Below are positions 31,193-38,790 of a stretch of 64,000 nucleotides of DNA, in pieces. Position 1 is the stretch's first letter. The number at the start of each line of letters is the position of its first letter. Source of the stretch: Streptomyces sp. JB150 (GTDB taxonomy: Bacteria > Actinomycetota > Actinomycetes > Streptomycetales > Streptomycetaceae); NCBI RefSeq assembly GCF_011193355.1, contig NZ_CP049780.1:693686-757685 (forward strand), written 5' to 3'. Both the position numbers and the translations under genes were made by a program. The notes beneath the pieces are model-generated. The model did not search any database and was not told the origin of the DNA. It was given only the letters and a program-made list of their open reading frames with translations.

Positions 31193-31855
31193 TCAATCGC
31201 GCAGCGCGGTGAACCGGCCCTGGTGGTAGAGCAGCGGACGGCCGGCGCCGGCGGGGTCGCCGACGACGATCTCCGCGAGCACGATCCGATGGTCCCCCGC
31301 GGGCACGCGCGCGTGGACCCGGCACACCAGCCAGGCCAGCACGCCGTCGAGCAGGGGCACGCCCTCGGGGCCCTCCCGCCAGGCGGTGGGCGCGCCGAAC
31401 CGGTCGGCGCCGCTGCGGGCGAAGGTCGCGGCCAGCTCCTGCTGGTGCTCGCCCAGGATGTGGACGCCCACGTGGTCGGTCCCGGCGATGGCGGGCCAGC
31501 TGGACGCGGCGGTGCCGACGCCGAAGGAGAGCATCGGCGGATCCGCGGAGACCGAGGTGAGGGAGGTGGCGGTGAAGCCGACCGGGCCCGACTCGCCGCG
31601 CGCGGTGATCACCGCGACGCCGGCCGCGTGCCGCCGGAAGACGGCGCGGAGCAGGTCGGGAGAGGCGGGCTGCGGCGGCGGGCCCGGGCGGGGGGCGGGC
31701 AGCCCGGAAGCCGACTGGGCCGGAGCGGACCCGGCCGGAGCGGACCGGGCGGGAGTGGTCGCCACGGAGGAGTTCGCGGCCGAGGAGTTCGGAGCCGAAG
31801 AAGCCGGAACGGAAGAAGTCGGAGCCGGGCCGGCCAGATCAGGCGTTGCCGTCAT
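31193..31855 (-). CDS. Flavin reductase (FMN-dependent, FlaRed/HpaC type)
   Basis: A 220-residue enzyme whose first 65 residues are a Ser/Ala/Pro linker and the rest a flavin-reductase domain: LLRAVFRRHAAGVAVITARG, GPVGFTATSLTSVSADPPML, SFGVGTAASSWPAI, HVGVHILGEHQQELA and GDHRIVLAEIVVGD. It reduces FMN or FAD with NAD(P)H and hands it to a partner monooxygenase. A sulfur-type leader peptide lies 44 nt upstream on the same strand, as for the LLM monooxygenase operon at 5.4-10.8 kb, so this may be that enzyme's reductase (inference). ATG 31855 has AGAAGG in front. Confidence 0.88.
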   Translation of the reverse strand: MTATPDLAGPAPTSSVPASSAPNSSAANSSVATTPARSAPAGSAPAQSASGLPAPRPGPPPQPASPDLLRAVFRRHAAGVAVITARGESGPVGFTATSLTSVSADPPMLSFGVGTAASSWPAIAGTDHVGVHILGEHQQELAATFARSGADRFGAPTAWREGPEGVPLLDGVLAWLVCRVHARVPAGDHRIVLAEIVVGDPAGAGRPLLYHQGRFTALRD

Positions 31856-31899
31856 GGGGTGGGGCCTTCTGAGGGTGGGACGAGCGGGTCCGTGGCTGC

Positions 31900-31980
31900 T
31901 CAACAGCCCGGACAGCGTGCGCTCGCGGTGCGGACGAGATCTATGTGGGCCCGCCCGTGGAGAAGGAGTTCCGAAGGCAC
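31900..31980 (-). CDS. Short leader peptide, actinobacterial sulfur-attenuator type (26 aa)
   Basis: GTG 31980, TGA 31900-31902. The peptide begins MPSELLLHG and continues RAHIDLVRTASARCPGC. The core R-x-H-I-D-L-V-R-T-A-S-A-x-C is the best-known form of the actinobacterial leader-peptide family upstream of sulfur genes, with two Cys codons, the second being the last before the stop. It precedes the flavin reductase gene by 44 nt. The GTG has no clear ribosome site; the start is the least certain part. Confidence 0.75.
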   Translation of the reverse strand: MPSELLLHGRAHIDLVRTASARCPGC

Positions 31981-32053
31981 GGGCCCAGGCTGACGATCGC
32001 CGGCATGCACAGTCAAGTCTCTCCGGGCTTCTGGGAGCTGGGTCACGTCGGAC

Positions 32054-32467
32054 TCAGACGGCTTCGCCGAGGGCCGCGATCACGTCGGCCTTGCGGGGCT
32101 GCCCGGTGGCCCGGCGGACGATCCGGCCGTCGGCGTCGAGCACCAGCACGGTCGGCGTGCGGAGGATGCCGAGGCGCCGGACGAGGCCGAGACGGGACTC
32201 GGCGTCGATCTCGACATGGCTGACGCCCGGCACCAGGCCGGCCACCTCGCCGAGGATCCGCCGGGTGGCCCGGCAGGGGGCGCAGAAGGCGCTGGAGAAC
32301 TGCACCAGCGTGGCGCGCTCGCCCAGTTCCGCGCCCAGCTCGGCCGCGTCGAGCCGCTGCCCCTCGTCCCGCACGCGCACCCGTACTCTCCCGTTCCGCC
32401 GCCGTCGCAGCACTGCGCAGGCGCTCGCCGCCGCGAGCACCGCACAGCACACCATCAGTCCGGTCAT
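32054..32467 (-). CDS. Membrane-anchored thioredoxin-like protein
   Basis: A 137-residue protein: one N-terminal hydrophobic helix (MTGLMVCCAVLAAASACAVL) then a basic stop-transfer RRRRNGR, then a thioredoxin fold. The redox motif is CAPC in FSSAFCAPCRATRRIL and the cis-Pro loop is RTPTVLVLDADG. Its location suggests a cytoplasmic or membrane-surface disulfide reductase. In related genomes it travels with a DUF4395 membrane protein, and a broken DUF4395 gene is indeed divergent next to it. ATG 32467 was chosen to start at the membrane helix; longer frames run into the DUF4395 remnant's promoter. Confidence 0.85.
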   Translation of the reverse strand: MTGLMVCCAVLAAASACAVLRRRRNGRVRVRVRDEGQRLDAAELGAELGERATLVQFSSAFCAPCRATRRILGEVAGLVPGVSHVEIDAESRLGLVRRLGILRTPTVLVLDADGRIVRRATGQPRKADVIAALGEAV

Positions 32468-32543
32468 CACTGTGCTGCAGCGTTCACGAGACCGCAAAGA
32501 TTCCCGGCTCCCCGCGGGCGGCCCGTTGCGGAATGCTGGATTC

Positions 32544-32806
32544 ATGGACATCGACGTGAGGGGGCCGCGGTTCGTGGCGGCCGTGACGGCCGCCGTCCTG
32601 GCGGTCGTGCTGATCACGGAAGCACGTGGCTGCTGGCATGGCAGACGCTGGTGTTCGCGCTCGGCGCGGCCGGCGGGGTGGGGCGATCGCCGTACGGCTG
32701 GGTGTTCCGGAGGGCGGTACGGCCGCGGCTCGGGCCGCCGACCGCGTTCTGCCTGGGCTGCGAAACCTACCTGCTCGCGCGGCGCGTCACGGTCCAGGCG
32801 GAGTGA
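32544..32806 (+). pseudogene. DUF4395 membrane protein, broken by a frameshift and an internal deletion
   Basis: ATG 32544 gives MDIDVRGPRFVAAVTAAVLAV then VLITE, after which the correct continuation STWLLAWQTLVFALGAAGG is found one frame over, so a base has been lost near 32616-32620. The second frame continues VGRSPYGWVFRRAVRPRLGPP and jumps directly to FCLGCETYLLARR, the normal C-terminal CxxC end of DUF4395, with about 50 middle residues missing. The intact family is about 130-150 residues with several helices. Both lesions are inactivating; the neighbouring thioredoxin gene remains intact. Confidence 0.8.
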
Positions 32807-32918
32807 CGAGCAGGGGAAAACCCGAGGTGATCATGGCTGGGACGTGACGAGAATCTCGCCGCATACGGGCACGAGGACTGGCTACCCGTCCGTTCTTGGG
32901 GCACCATCTGCGACATGC

Positions 32919-32938
32919 CGTAAACCTACGGCTGCGTA
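32919..32938. promoter_or_regulatory. Alternating CGTA/TACG half-sites upstream of the acyltransferase gene
   Basis: CGTAaaccTACGgctgCGTA holds three 4-nt half-sites in alternating orientation with 4-nt spacers, so two overlapping dyads share the central TACG. It lies 53 nt before the start codon, inside the likely promoter. Confidence 0.5.
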
Positions 32939-32990
32939 ACTTTCCACTGGGAGCCCCTTCCCAGGAGAGAAGGAAGGGTCCACTTCGTCC

Positions 32991-33719
32991 ATGGCAGAGC
33001 TCGTCTACCGTCCCGTCATCGGTCTCGCCCGCACGATGTTCAAGGTGTGGGACCTCAAGATCGACTGCAAGGGCTCGGAGAACATCCCGCGCTCGGGCGG
33101 TGCCGTGCTGGTCAGCAATCACATCAGCTACCTGGACTTCGTCTTCAACGGGCTGGCGGCGCTGCCGCAGAAGCGGCTCGTCCGTTTCATGGCCAAGGAG
33201 TCGGTCTTCCGGCACAAGGTGTCCGGGCCGCTGATGCGCGGAATGAAGCACATCCCCGTGGACCGCAAGCAGGGTGAGACGGCGTACGCGCACGCCCTCG
33301 ACTCGCTGCGGTCCGGCGAGGTCGTCGGGGTCTTCCCGGAGGCGACCATCTCGGAGTCGTTCACGCTGAAGAGCTTCAAGTCGGGCGCCGCGCGCCTGGC
33401 GCAGGAGGCGGGGGTGCCGCTCATCCCGATGGCGGTGTGGGGTACCCAGCGGCTGTGGACCAAGGGCCACCCGCGCAACTTCAAGCGCAGCCACACCCCG
33501 ATCACCATCCGGGTGGGCGAGGCGATCGAGGCGTCCCGCGACAAGTACGCCGGCGCCCTCACCCGGCAGCTGCGCGAGCGCGTGCAGGAGCTGCTGGAGG
33601 CCGCGCAGCGCGCCTACCCGGTCCGCCCGAAGGACACCGACGACCCGTGGTGGCTCCCCGCCCACCTGGGCGGCACCGCCCCGACGGCGGACGAGCTGCG
33701 GGCGGCCGAGGCGCACTGA
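32991..33719 (+). CDS. 1-acyl-sn-glycerol-3-phosphate acyltransferase (PlsC-like)
   Basis: A 242-residue membrane-associated acyltransferase that adds the second acyl chain in phosphatidic-acid synthesis. Motif I is NHISYLDF (His44, Asp49), motif II RGMKHIPVDRKQGE, motif III FPEATISESF (Ala replacing the usual Gly of FPEGT) and motif IV GVPLIPMAVWGTQ. The AGAGAAGGAAGGG ribosome site is rather far (about 16 nt) from ATG 32991. The region between 32807 and 32990 holds the alternating half-site operator. Confidence 0.9.
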   Translation: MAELVYRPVIGLARTMFKVWDLKIDCKGSENIPRSGGAVLVSNHISYLDFVFNGLAALPQKRLVRFMAKESVFRHKVSGPLMRGMKHIPVDRKQGETAYAHALDSLRSGEVVGVFPEATISESFTLKSFKSGAARLAQEAGVPLIPMAVWGTQRLWTKGHPRNFKRSHTPITIRVGEAIEASRDKYAGALTRQLRERVQELLEAAQRAYPVRPKDTDDPWWLPAHLGGTAPTADELRAAEAH

Positions 33720-33742
33720 CCGCAGTGTCCGGGTGCCGGGGC

Positions 33743-34315
33743 TCAGAGCGTCCTGGGAAGCGTCCGCATCAGCTGTGCCCGGTCGTCGGCGGCCCGCAGG
33801 GCGGCCAGGACGGCCGGGTGGGGCGCGGCGTACAGCACGGGGTGGTCGAGCTCCCCGGAGTCCGGATCGGTGACGAAGGCCAGCCGCTCACCGTCGAGTG
33901 AGAACCGGGCGTCCACGCCGGGTTTGTTGCCCCGGGGATCCTGCCGGTGCCAGGCGCCGCGGAAGCGGACGGCGACCAGGCCGTGCACCACGTCGAACTG
34001 CTGGTAGCACAGCGCCGTCGGGATGTCCTCCGCGCGCAGCAGCGCGGCGAGCGCGTGCGCCTTGGCGTAGCAGATGCCGGTCCCCTGCTCCAGCACGTCG
34101 GAGGCCCGCCAAGTGACGCGCGGGTCACCGGAGTCCTGCGAGTGGGCAATGGTGTCGCGGACGAACTCGAAGGCCGCGCGCGCATAGTCATACGAGTCGG
34201 CCGCCTCCCGAGCCAGGCGGTCGGCGGTTTCCCGTACCCGCGGATGATCGTGGTCGATGACCTCGTCGGCGGCCAGGTAGGCGGACAGGTCTGCGGTTTG
34301 CTGGATCAGCTGCAT
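33743..34315 (-). CDS. Transglutaminase-like cysteine protease-fold protein
   Basis: A 190-residue stand-alone transglutaminase-core protein without signal peptide. The catalytic Cys lies in QGTGICYAKAHALAALLRAE (about residue 82), the His in VVHGLVAVRFRGAWHRQDPR and an Asp follows shortly after. Members hydrolyse or crosslink peptide bonds; stand-alone bacterial forms are mostly uncharacterised. Convergent with the acyltransferase gene (23-nt gap). The ATG at 34315 starts MQLIQQTADLSAYLAADEV, the usual beginning of this streptomycete family. Confidence 0.85.
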   Translation of the reverse strand: MQLIQQTADLSAYLAADEVIDHDHPRVRETADRLAREAADSYDYARAAFEFVRDTIAHSQDSGDPRVTWRASDVLEQGTGICYAKAHALAALLRAEDIPTALCYQQFDVVHGLVAVRFRGAWHRQDPRGNKPGVDARFSLDGERLAFVTDPDSGELDHPVLYAAPHPAVLAALRAADDRAQLMRTLPRTL

Positions 34316-34428
34316 GCCCGTGAAGCCTAGGACCCGAGACGATCACCGGTCAATGGATTTACCTTCTGTCGTATAGATATGCAGCGCGCGGATCTATGGC
34401 TGCATCCGGTCAGCAGCGGATACGACGA

Positions 34429-34459
34429 AGAGCGGCCGCCCCCTCGGGACGGCCGCTCT
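34429..34459 (-). terminator. Hairpin after the threonine aldolase operon
   Basis: AGAGCGGCCG (34429-34438) pairs with CGGCCGCTCT (34450-34459); the loop is 11 nt. It begins 18 nt past the threonine aldolase stop. Confidence 0.65.
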
Positions 34460-34476
34460 CTCCATGTCCTGGCCCG

Positions 34477-35547
34477 TCAGCGGGCCATCTCCTCCTTGAC
34501 GGCGGCGACGAACGCGTCCACGTCCTCCTCGGTCGTGTCGAACGCGCACATCCAGCGCACGACACCGGCCGCCTCGTCCCAGAAGTAGAAGCGGAACTTC
34601 TTCTGCAGCCGCTCGCTCACCTCGTGCGGGAGCCTGGCGAAGACGCCGTTGGCCTGCACCGGGTACAGGATCTCCACGCCGTGCACCGCGCGGACGCCCT
34701 CGGCGAGGCGCTGGGCCATCTCGTTGGCGTGGCGGGCGTTGCGCAGCCACAGGTCCTTGGCGAGCAGCGCCTCCAGCTGCACCGACACGAAGCGCATCTT
34801 CGAGGCGAGCTGCATGGACATCTTGCGCAGATGCTTCATCTTGCGGACGGCGTCCGGGTTGAGGACGACGACCGCCTCGCCGAACAGCGCGCCGTTCTTC
34901 GTCCCGCCCAGCGAGAGGATGTCCACGCCGACCGCGTTGGTGAACGTGCGCATCGGCACGTCCAGCGAGGCCGCGGCGTTGGCTATCCGGGAGCCGTCCA
35001 GGTGCACCTTCATGCCGTGCGCGTGGGCGTGCTCGCAGATCGCGCGGATCTCGCCCGGCGTGTAGAGGGTGCCCAGCTCGGTGCTCTGGGTGATCGACAC
35101 GACCTGCGGCATCGCGCGGTGCTCGTCGTCCCAGCCCCAGGCCTGCCGGTCGATCAGCTCGGGCGTGAGCTTGCCGTCGGGGGTCGGCACGGTGAGCAGC
35201 TTCAGGCCGCCCATGCGCTCCGGGGCGCCGCCCTCGTCGACGTTGATGTGGGCGCTCTCGGCGCAGATCACCGCGCCCCAGCGGTCGGTGACCGCCTGGA
35301 GCGCGACGACGTTGGCGCCGGTGCCGTTGAAGACCGGGAACGCCTCGGCGCTCGCCCCGAAGTGGCTGCGGATGATCCGCTGGAGGTTGTCGGTGTAGGC
35401 GTCCTCGCCGTACGCGACCTGGTGCCCGCCGTTGGCCAGGGCCAGGGCGGCGAGCACCTCCGGGTGGGCGCCGGCGTAGTTGTCACTGGCGAAACCGCGG
35501 ACCTCCGGGTCGTGATGGCGACGCGCGTCGGTCTTCGGGGGGTTCAC
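34477..35547 (-). CDS. ltaE: Low-specificity L-threonine aldolase
   Basis: A 356-residue PLP enzyme that splits threonine or allo-threonine to glycine and acetaldehyde. Signatures: RGFASDNYAGAHPEVLAAL, FPVFNGTGANVVALQAV, ICAESAHINVDEGGAPE, MKVHLDGSRIANAAASL and the PLP-lysine loop ILSLGGTKNGALFGEAVV. GTG 35547 overlaps the SDR stop by 4 nt, so it is the last gene of a three-gene operon with DUF6421 and SDR genes. A strong hairpin follows. Confidence 0.93.
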   Translation of the reverse strand: MNPPKTDARRHHDPEVRGFASDNYAGAHPEVLAALALANGGHQVAYGEDAYTDNLQRIIRSHFGASAEAFPVFNGTGANVVALQAVTDRWGAVICAESAHINVDEGGAPERMGGLKLLTVPTPDGKLTPELIDRQAWGWDDEHRAMPQVVSITQSTELGTLYTPGEIRAICEHAHAHGMKVHLDGSRIANAAASLDVPMRTFTNAVGVDILSLGGTKNGALFGEAVVVLNPDAVRKMKHLRKMSMQLASKMRFVSVQLEALLAKDLWLRNARHANEMAQRLAEGVRAVHGVEILYPVQANGVFARLPHEVSERLQKKFRFYFWDEAAGVVRWMCAFDTTEEDVDAFVAAVKEEMAR

Positions 35548-36290
35548 GGCTTCTCGGTCAGCCACAGACGGTTTCCGTTCACTTCCGCGGCGGGCTTGTC
35601 CCAGACGCCGACGATCGCCTCGGCGAGGTCCTTGACGTCCGTGAAGCCCGCGAACTTCGCGTTGGGCCGCTCGGCGCGCATCGCGTCGTGCACCAACGCC
35701 TTCACCACCAGGATGGCAGCCGCCGAGGTCGGACCCTGCTCGCCCCCGGCCTTGCGGAAGTAGTCGGCCAGGGCCAGCGTCCACGCCTCGGCGGCGGCCT
35801 TGGCGGCGGCGTACGAGGCGTTGCCCGCGGTGGGCTTGGTGGCGCCGGCCGCGCTGATCAGCACGTACCGGCCGCGGTCGCTGCGCTGGATGGCCTCGTG
35901 GAAGGCGAGGGAGGTGTGCTGCACGGTGCGGATGAGCAACAGCTCCAGCAGGTCCCAGTCGTCCAGGTTGGTTTTGGTGAAGGTCTCGCTGCCGCGCCAG
36001 CCGCCGACGAGGTGGACCAGGCCGTCGACGCGGCCGAACTCCTTCTCGGTGCGGGTGGCCCAGTCGCGGGTGGCTTCCAGGTTGAGCAGGTCGACCGTCT
36101 CGCCGGTGACGGTGGCGCCGCCGGAGGCGTAGCGCGCCGCGTCCACGGCCTCGGCCAGCCGCTCCGGGTCGTTGTCGGCGCCGACGACCGTGGCGCCGGC
36201 CTCGGCGAGCCGCAGCAGCGCCGCCCGCCCGGCGGGTCCGCCCGCGCCGGCGACCGCGATCACCGCACCGCTGAGAGCCCCGTTCCCCAT
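35544..36290 (-). CDS. Short-chain dehydrogenase/reductase
   Basis: A 248-residue Rossmann oxidoreductase. The nucleotide motif is AVAGAGGPAGRAALLRLAEAG (a glycine-rich variant of TGxxxGxG), the active site ISAAGATKPTAGNASYAAAK includes Ser, Tyr and Lys in the usual spacing. ATG 36290 has AGGAGG 8 nt upstream and starts MGNGALSGAVIAVAG; a GTG at 36338 overlapping the DUF6421 stop would add 16 residues and cannot be excluded. Middle gene of the DUF6421-SDR-LtaE operon; it may act on a product of one of these partners. Confidence 0.85.
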   Translation of the reverse strand: MGNGALSGAVIAVAGAGGPAGRAALLRLAEAGATVVGADNDPERLAEAVDAARYASGGATVTGETVDLLNLEATRDWATRTEKEFGRVDGLVHLVGGWRGSETFTKTNLDDWDLLELLLIRTVQHTSLAFHEAIQRSDRGRYVLISAAGATKPTAGNASYAAAKAAAEAWTLALADYFRKAGGEQGPTSAAAILVVKALVHDAMRAERPNAKFAGFTDVKDLAEAIVGVWDKPAAEVNGNRLWLTEKP

Positions 36291-36334
36291 GTTCTTCGCC
36301 TCCTGCTGAGCAGTGTTCTCGGTACGGCGGTCGC

Positions 36335-37732
36335 TCACGCGGCGATCCGCTCGACGCTGTCCGCCGTGATGCCCTTGGTGGAGGCGATCACGTTTTTCAG
36401 CTTCTTGGACAGTGCCTCATAGAACATGCTCAGCGGAAACTCGTCCGGAAGCACGTCATCGACGAGCTTGCGCGGCGGCTGGGTCAGGTCCAGGGCGTCC
36501 GGACCCTTGGCCCACTTGGAGCCGGGGTGCGGGGCGAGGTAGGTGGCGACCAGCTCGTAGCCGGCGAACCAGTGGACGAGCTTCGGGCGGTCGATGCCGT
36601 CACGGTAGAGCTTCTCGATCTCGGCGCAGAGCTGGTTGGTGACCTCGGGGGCGCGCTTCCAGTCGATGGACAGCTTGTTGTCGGTCCAGCGCACGACGTC
36701 GTGCTGGTGCAGGTAGGCGAAGAGCAGCTGGCCGCCGACGCCGTCGTAGTTGCGGTTGCGGTCGCCGGTGACCGGGAAGCGGAACATGCGGTCGAAGAGC
36801 ACCGCGTACTGCACGTCACGGGCCTGCGGGACGCCCTCGGCCTCCAGCTTCACGGCCTCCTTGAAGGCGGTGAGGTCGCAGCGCAGCTCCTCCAGGCCGT
36901 ACATCCAGAACGGCTGGCGCTGCTTGATCATGAACGGGTCGAACGGCAGGTCGCCGTGGCTGTGGGTGCGGTCGTGGACCATGTCCCACAGCACGAAGGC
37001 CTCTTCGCAGCGCTTCTGGTCGTGGACCATGGCGGCGATGTCGTCGGGCAGCTCCAGGCCGAGGATGTCGACGGCGGCGGCGGTGACCCGGCGGAAGCGG
37101 GCGGCTTCGCGGTCGCAGAAGATGCCGCCCCAGGTGAAACGCTCGGGCGCCTCGCGCACGGCGATGGTCTCGGGGAAGAGGACGGCGGAGTTGGTGTCGT
37201 AGCCGGCCGTGAAGTCCTCGAACTTGATGCCGCAGAACAGCGGGTTGTCGTAGCGGGTGCGCTCCAGCTCGGCCAGCCAGTCGGGCCAGACCATGCGCAG
37301 CACGACCGCTTCGAGGTTGCGGTCCGGGTTGCCGTTCTGCGTGTACATCGGGAAGACGACCAGGTGCTGGAGGCCGTCCTGCCGGTCGGCGGCGGGCTGG
37401 AAGGCCAGCAGCGAGTCCAGGAAGTCCGGGACCTGGAAGCCCTCGTCCGCCCAGCGGCGCAGGTCCTTCACCAGGGCCGCGTGGTAGGCGGCGTCGTGCG
37501 GGAGCAGCGGGGAGAGCGCCTCGACGGCCTCGGTGACCTCGCGTACGGCGGCCTCGGCGTCCTCACGGCGCGGGGCGCCCTCGGCCTCGAAGTCGATCGA
37601 TCCGTCCTTGGACTGCCATGGCCGGATCCGCTCCACGGCATCCTTGAGCCGGGGCCACGCAGGGTGCTCCACGACCCTGTCCGCCGAAGGAACCTGGCCC
37701 TCCGTACCCACCTGCACAAGAATTTCCGTCAT
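36335..37732 (-). CDS. DUF6421 protein of unknown function
   Basis: A 465-residue soluble protein without recognised catalytic domain. The most telling stretch is VLWDMVHDRTHSHGDLPFDPF (residues about 248-268), whose His253, His257 and His259 with nearby Asp/Glu could bind a metal. Other conserved-looking parts are TWGGIFCDREAARFRRV and QKRCEEAF. First gene of a three-gene operon; ATG 37732 has GGAGG 7 nt upstream. Family name recalled from streptomycete annotations. Context (SDR and threonine aldolase) suggests an amino-acid-derived small-molecule pathway, unproven. Confidence 0.7.
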   Translation of the reverse strand: MTEILVQVGTEGQVPSADRVVEHPAWPRLKDAVERIRPWQSKDGSIDFEAEGAPRREDAEAAVREVTEAVEALSPLLPHDAAYHAALVKDLRRWADEGFQVPDFLDSLLAFQPAADRQDGLQHLVVFPMYTQNGNPDRNLEAVVLRMVWPDWLAELERTRYDNPLFCGIKFEDFTAGYDTNSAVLFPETIAVREAPERFTWGGIFCDREAARFRRVTAAAVDILGLELPDDIAAMVHDQKRCEEAFVLWDMVHDRTHSHGDLPFDPFMIKQRQPFWMYGLEELRCDLTAFKEAVKLEAEGVPQARDVQYAVLFDRMFRFPVTGDRNRNYDGVGGQLLFAYLHQHDVVRWTDNKLSIDWKRAPEVTNQLCAEIEKLYRDGIDRPKLVHWFAGYELVATYLAPHPGSKWAKGPDALDLTQPPRKLVDDVLPDEFPLSMFYEALSKKLKNVIASTKGITADSVERIAA

Positions 37733-37767
37733 GTCCCATCCTCCGCTGGAGAACCTTGCGTAAAGAC

Positions 37768-37797
37768 ACCGTATGCATATGCGGTTTCTCCCAGCAA
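37768..37797 (-). promoter_or_regulatory. Promoter of the DUF6421 operon
   Basis: On the minus strand TTGCTG (37797-37792) and TACGGT (37773-37768) are spaced by 18 bp. The spacer contains overlapping palindromes ATGCAT and GCATATGC. The rest of the 344-nt divergent gap 37733-38076 holds nothing I can assign apart from the leaderless promoter of the GDPD gene. Confidence 0.5.
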
Positions 37798-38063
37798 GAG
37801 GAGGAGCGGGAAATTATTCTGCACAGCCCCATCATCACCGAACTTTTTCCTGTCCCTCACGGCAGTTGGTGTGACGCGTCGCGGAACCGTCACCGCCGCG
37901 CCACGTTCGCACGACACCGCGCGGGCGGCCGGGGACGCACGGGCAGGCTGCCCGTATGACGATTTCCGGTCAGGCGTGCGGCTGCGGTGAGATCCGCGAA
38001 TCATGCCGGGCGCGGCTCCGGCACGATGCGTGCGCGGCCGGTTCCCTTACGCGACGGGCGCAC

Positions 38064-38069
38064 TAGGCT
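38064..38069 (+). promoter_or_regulatory. -10-like TAGGCT for the GDPD gene
   Basis: TAGGCT ends 7 nt before the GTG at 38077 with no ribosome site between. The same hexamer and spacing recur before the VOC gene at 39400. Confidence 0.4.
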
Positions 38070-38076
38070 GACGGAC

Positions 38077-38787
38077 GTGTCCGTCGACGGAAGCGAGCGA
38101 ACCTTGAACTTCCTCACCATCGGTCATCGCGGAGTCATGGGTGTCGAGCCCGAGAACACCCTGCGTTCCTTCGTCGCCGCCGAACAGGCCGGCCTCGACG
38201 TCATCGAACTCGATCTTCATCTGAGCAAGGACGGCGCCCTCGTCGTCATGCACGACGCCGAGGTCGACCGTACGACCGACGGCAGCGGCCCCATCGCGGA
38301 GAAGACGCTGGCGGAGCTGCGCGCCCTGGACGCGGGCGACGGCGAGCGGATCCCGGTCTTCGAGGAGGTCCTGGACGCGGTGAGCACCCCGCTCCAGGCG
38401 GAGATCAAGGACGTGGCGGCGGCGCGGGCGCTGGCGGAGGTGATCCGGCAGCGGGGGCTCACCGGCCGCGTCGAGGTGTCGTCGTTCCACGACGACGCCA
38501 TCGCCGAGACGGCCCGGATGCTGCCCGGCGTGCGCACCGCGCTGATCGCCAGCCGCTACGGCACCGACATCGTGGAACGCGCGGTGCAGGCCGGTGCCGC
38601 GACGGTCTGTCTCGACATCCGCCGCCTCACCCTGGAGGTCGTCGAGCACGCCCGCGCGGCCGACCTGCGGGTCATCGCCTGGGTGGTGAACTCGCAGAAG
38701 CATCTGCGGCTGGTGCGGGCGCTGGAACTGGACGGCGCGACCACCGACTACCCGGACATCAAGCGCACCGGCCGGTTCACCGCGTGA
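38077..38787 (+). CDS. Glycerophosphodiester phosphodiesterase
   Basis: A 236-residue cytoplasmic GDPD that cleaves glycerophosphodiesters to glycerol-3-phosphate and an alcohol. Motifs: TIGHRGVMGVEPENTLRSF (catalytic His, Arg, Glu) and VIELDLHLSKDGALVVMHD (metal-binding Glu-x-Asp and second catalytic His). The TIM-barrel end VNSQKHLRLVRALELDGATT follows. No signal peptide. GTG 38077 fits the leaderless promoter; a TTG at 38104 (LNFLTIGHRG) is the alternative. Convergent with the acetyltransferase gene. Confidence 0.9.
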   Translation: MSVDGSERTLNFLTIGHRGVMGVEPENTLRSFVAAEQAGLDVIELDLHLSKDGALVVMHDAEVDRTTDGSGPIAEKTLAELRALDAGDGERIPVFEEVLDAVSTPLQAEIKDVAAARALAEVIRQRGLTGRVEVSSFHDDAIAETARMLPGVRTALIASRYGTDIVERAVQAGAATVCLDIRRLTLEVVEHARAADLRVIAWVVNSQKHLRLVRALELDGATTDYPDIKRTGRFTA

Positions 38788-38790
38788 GCC

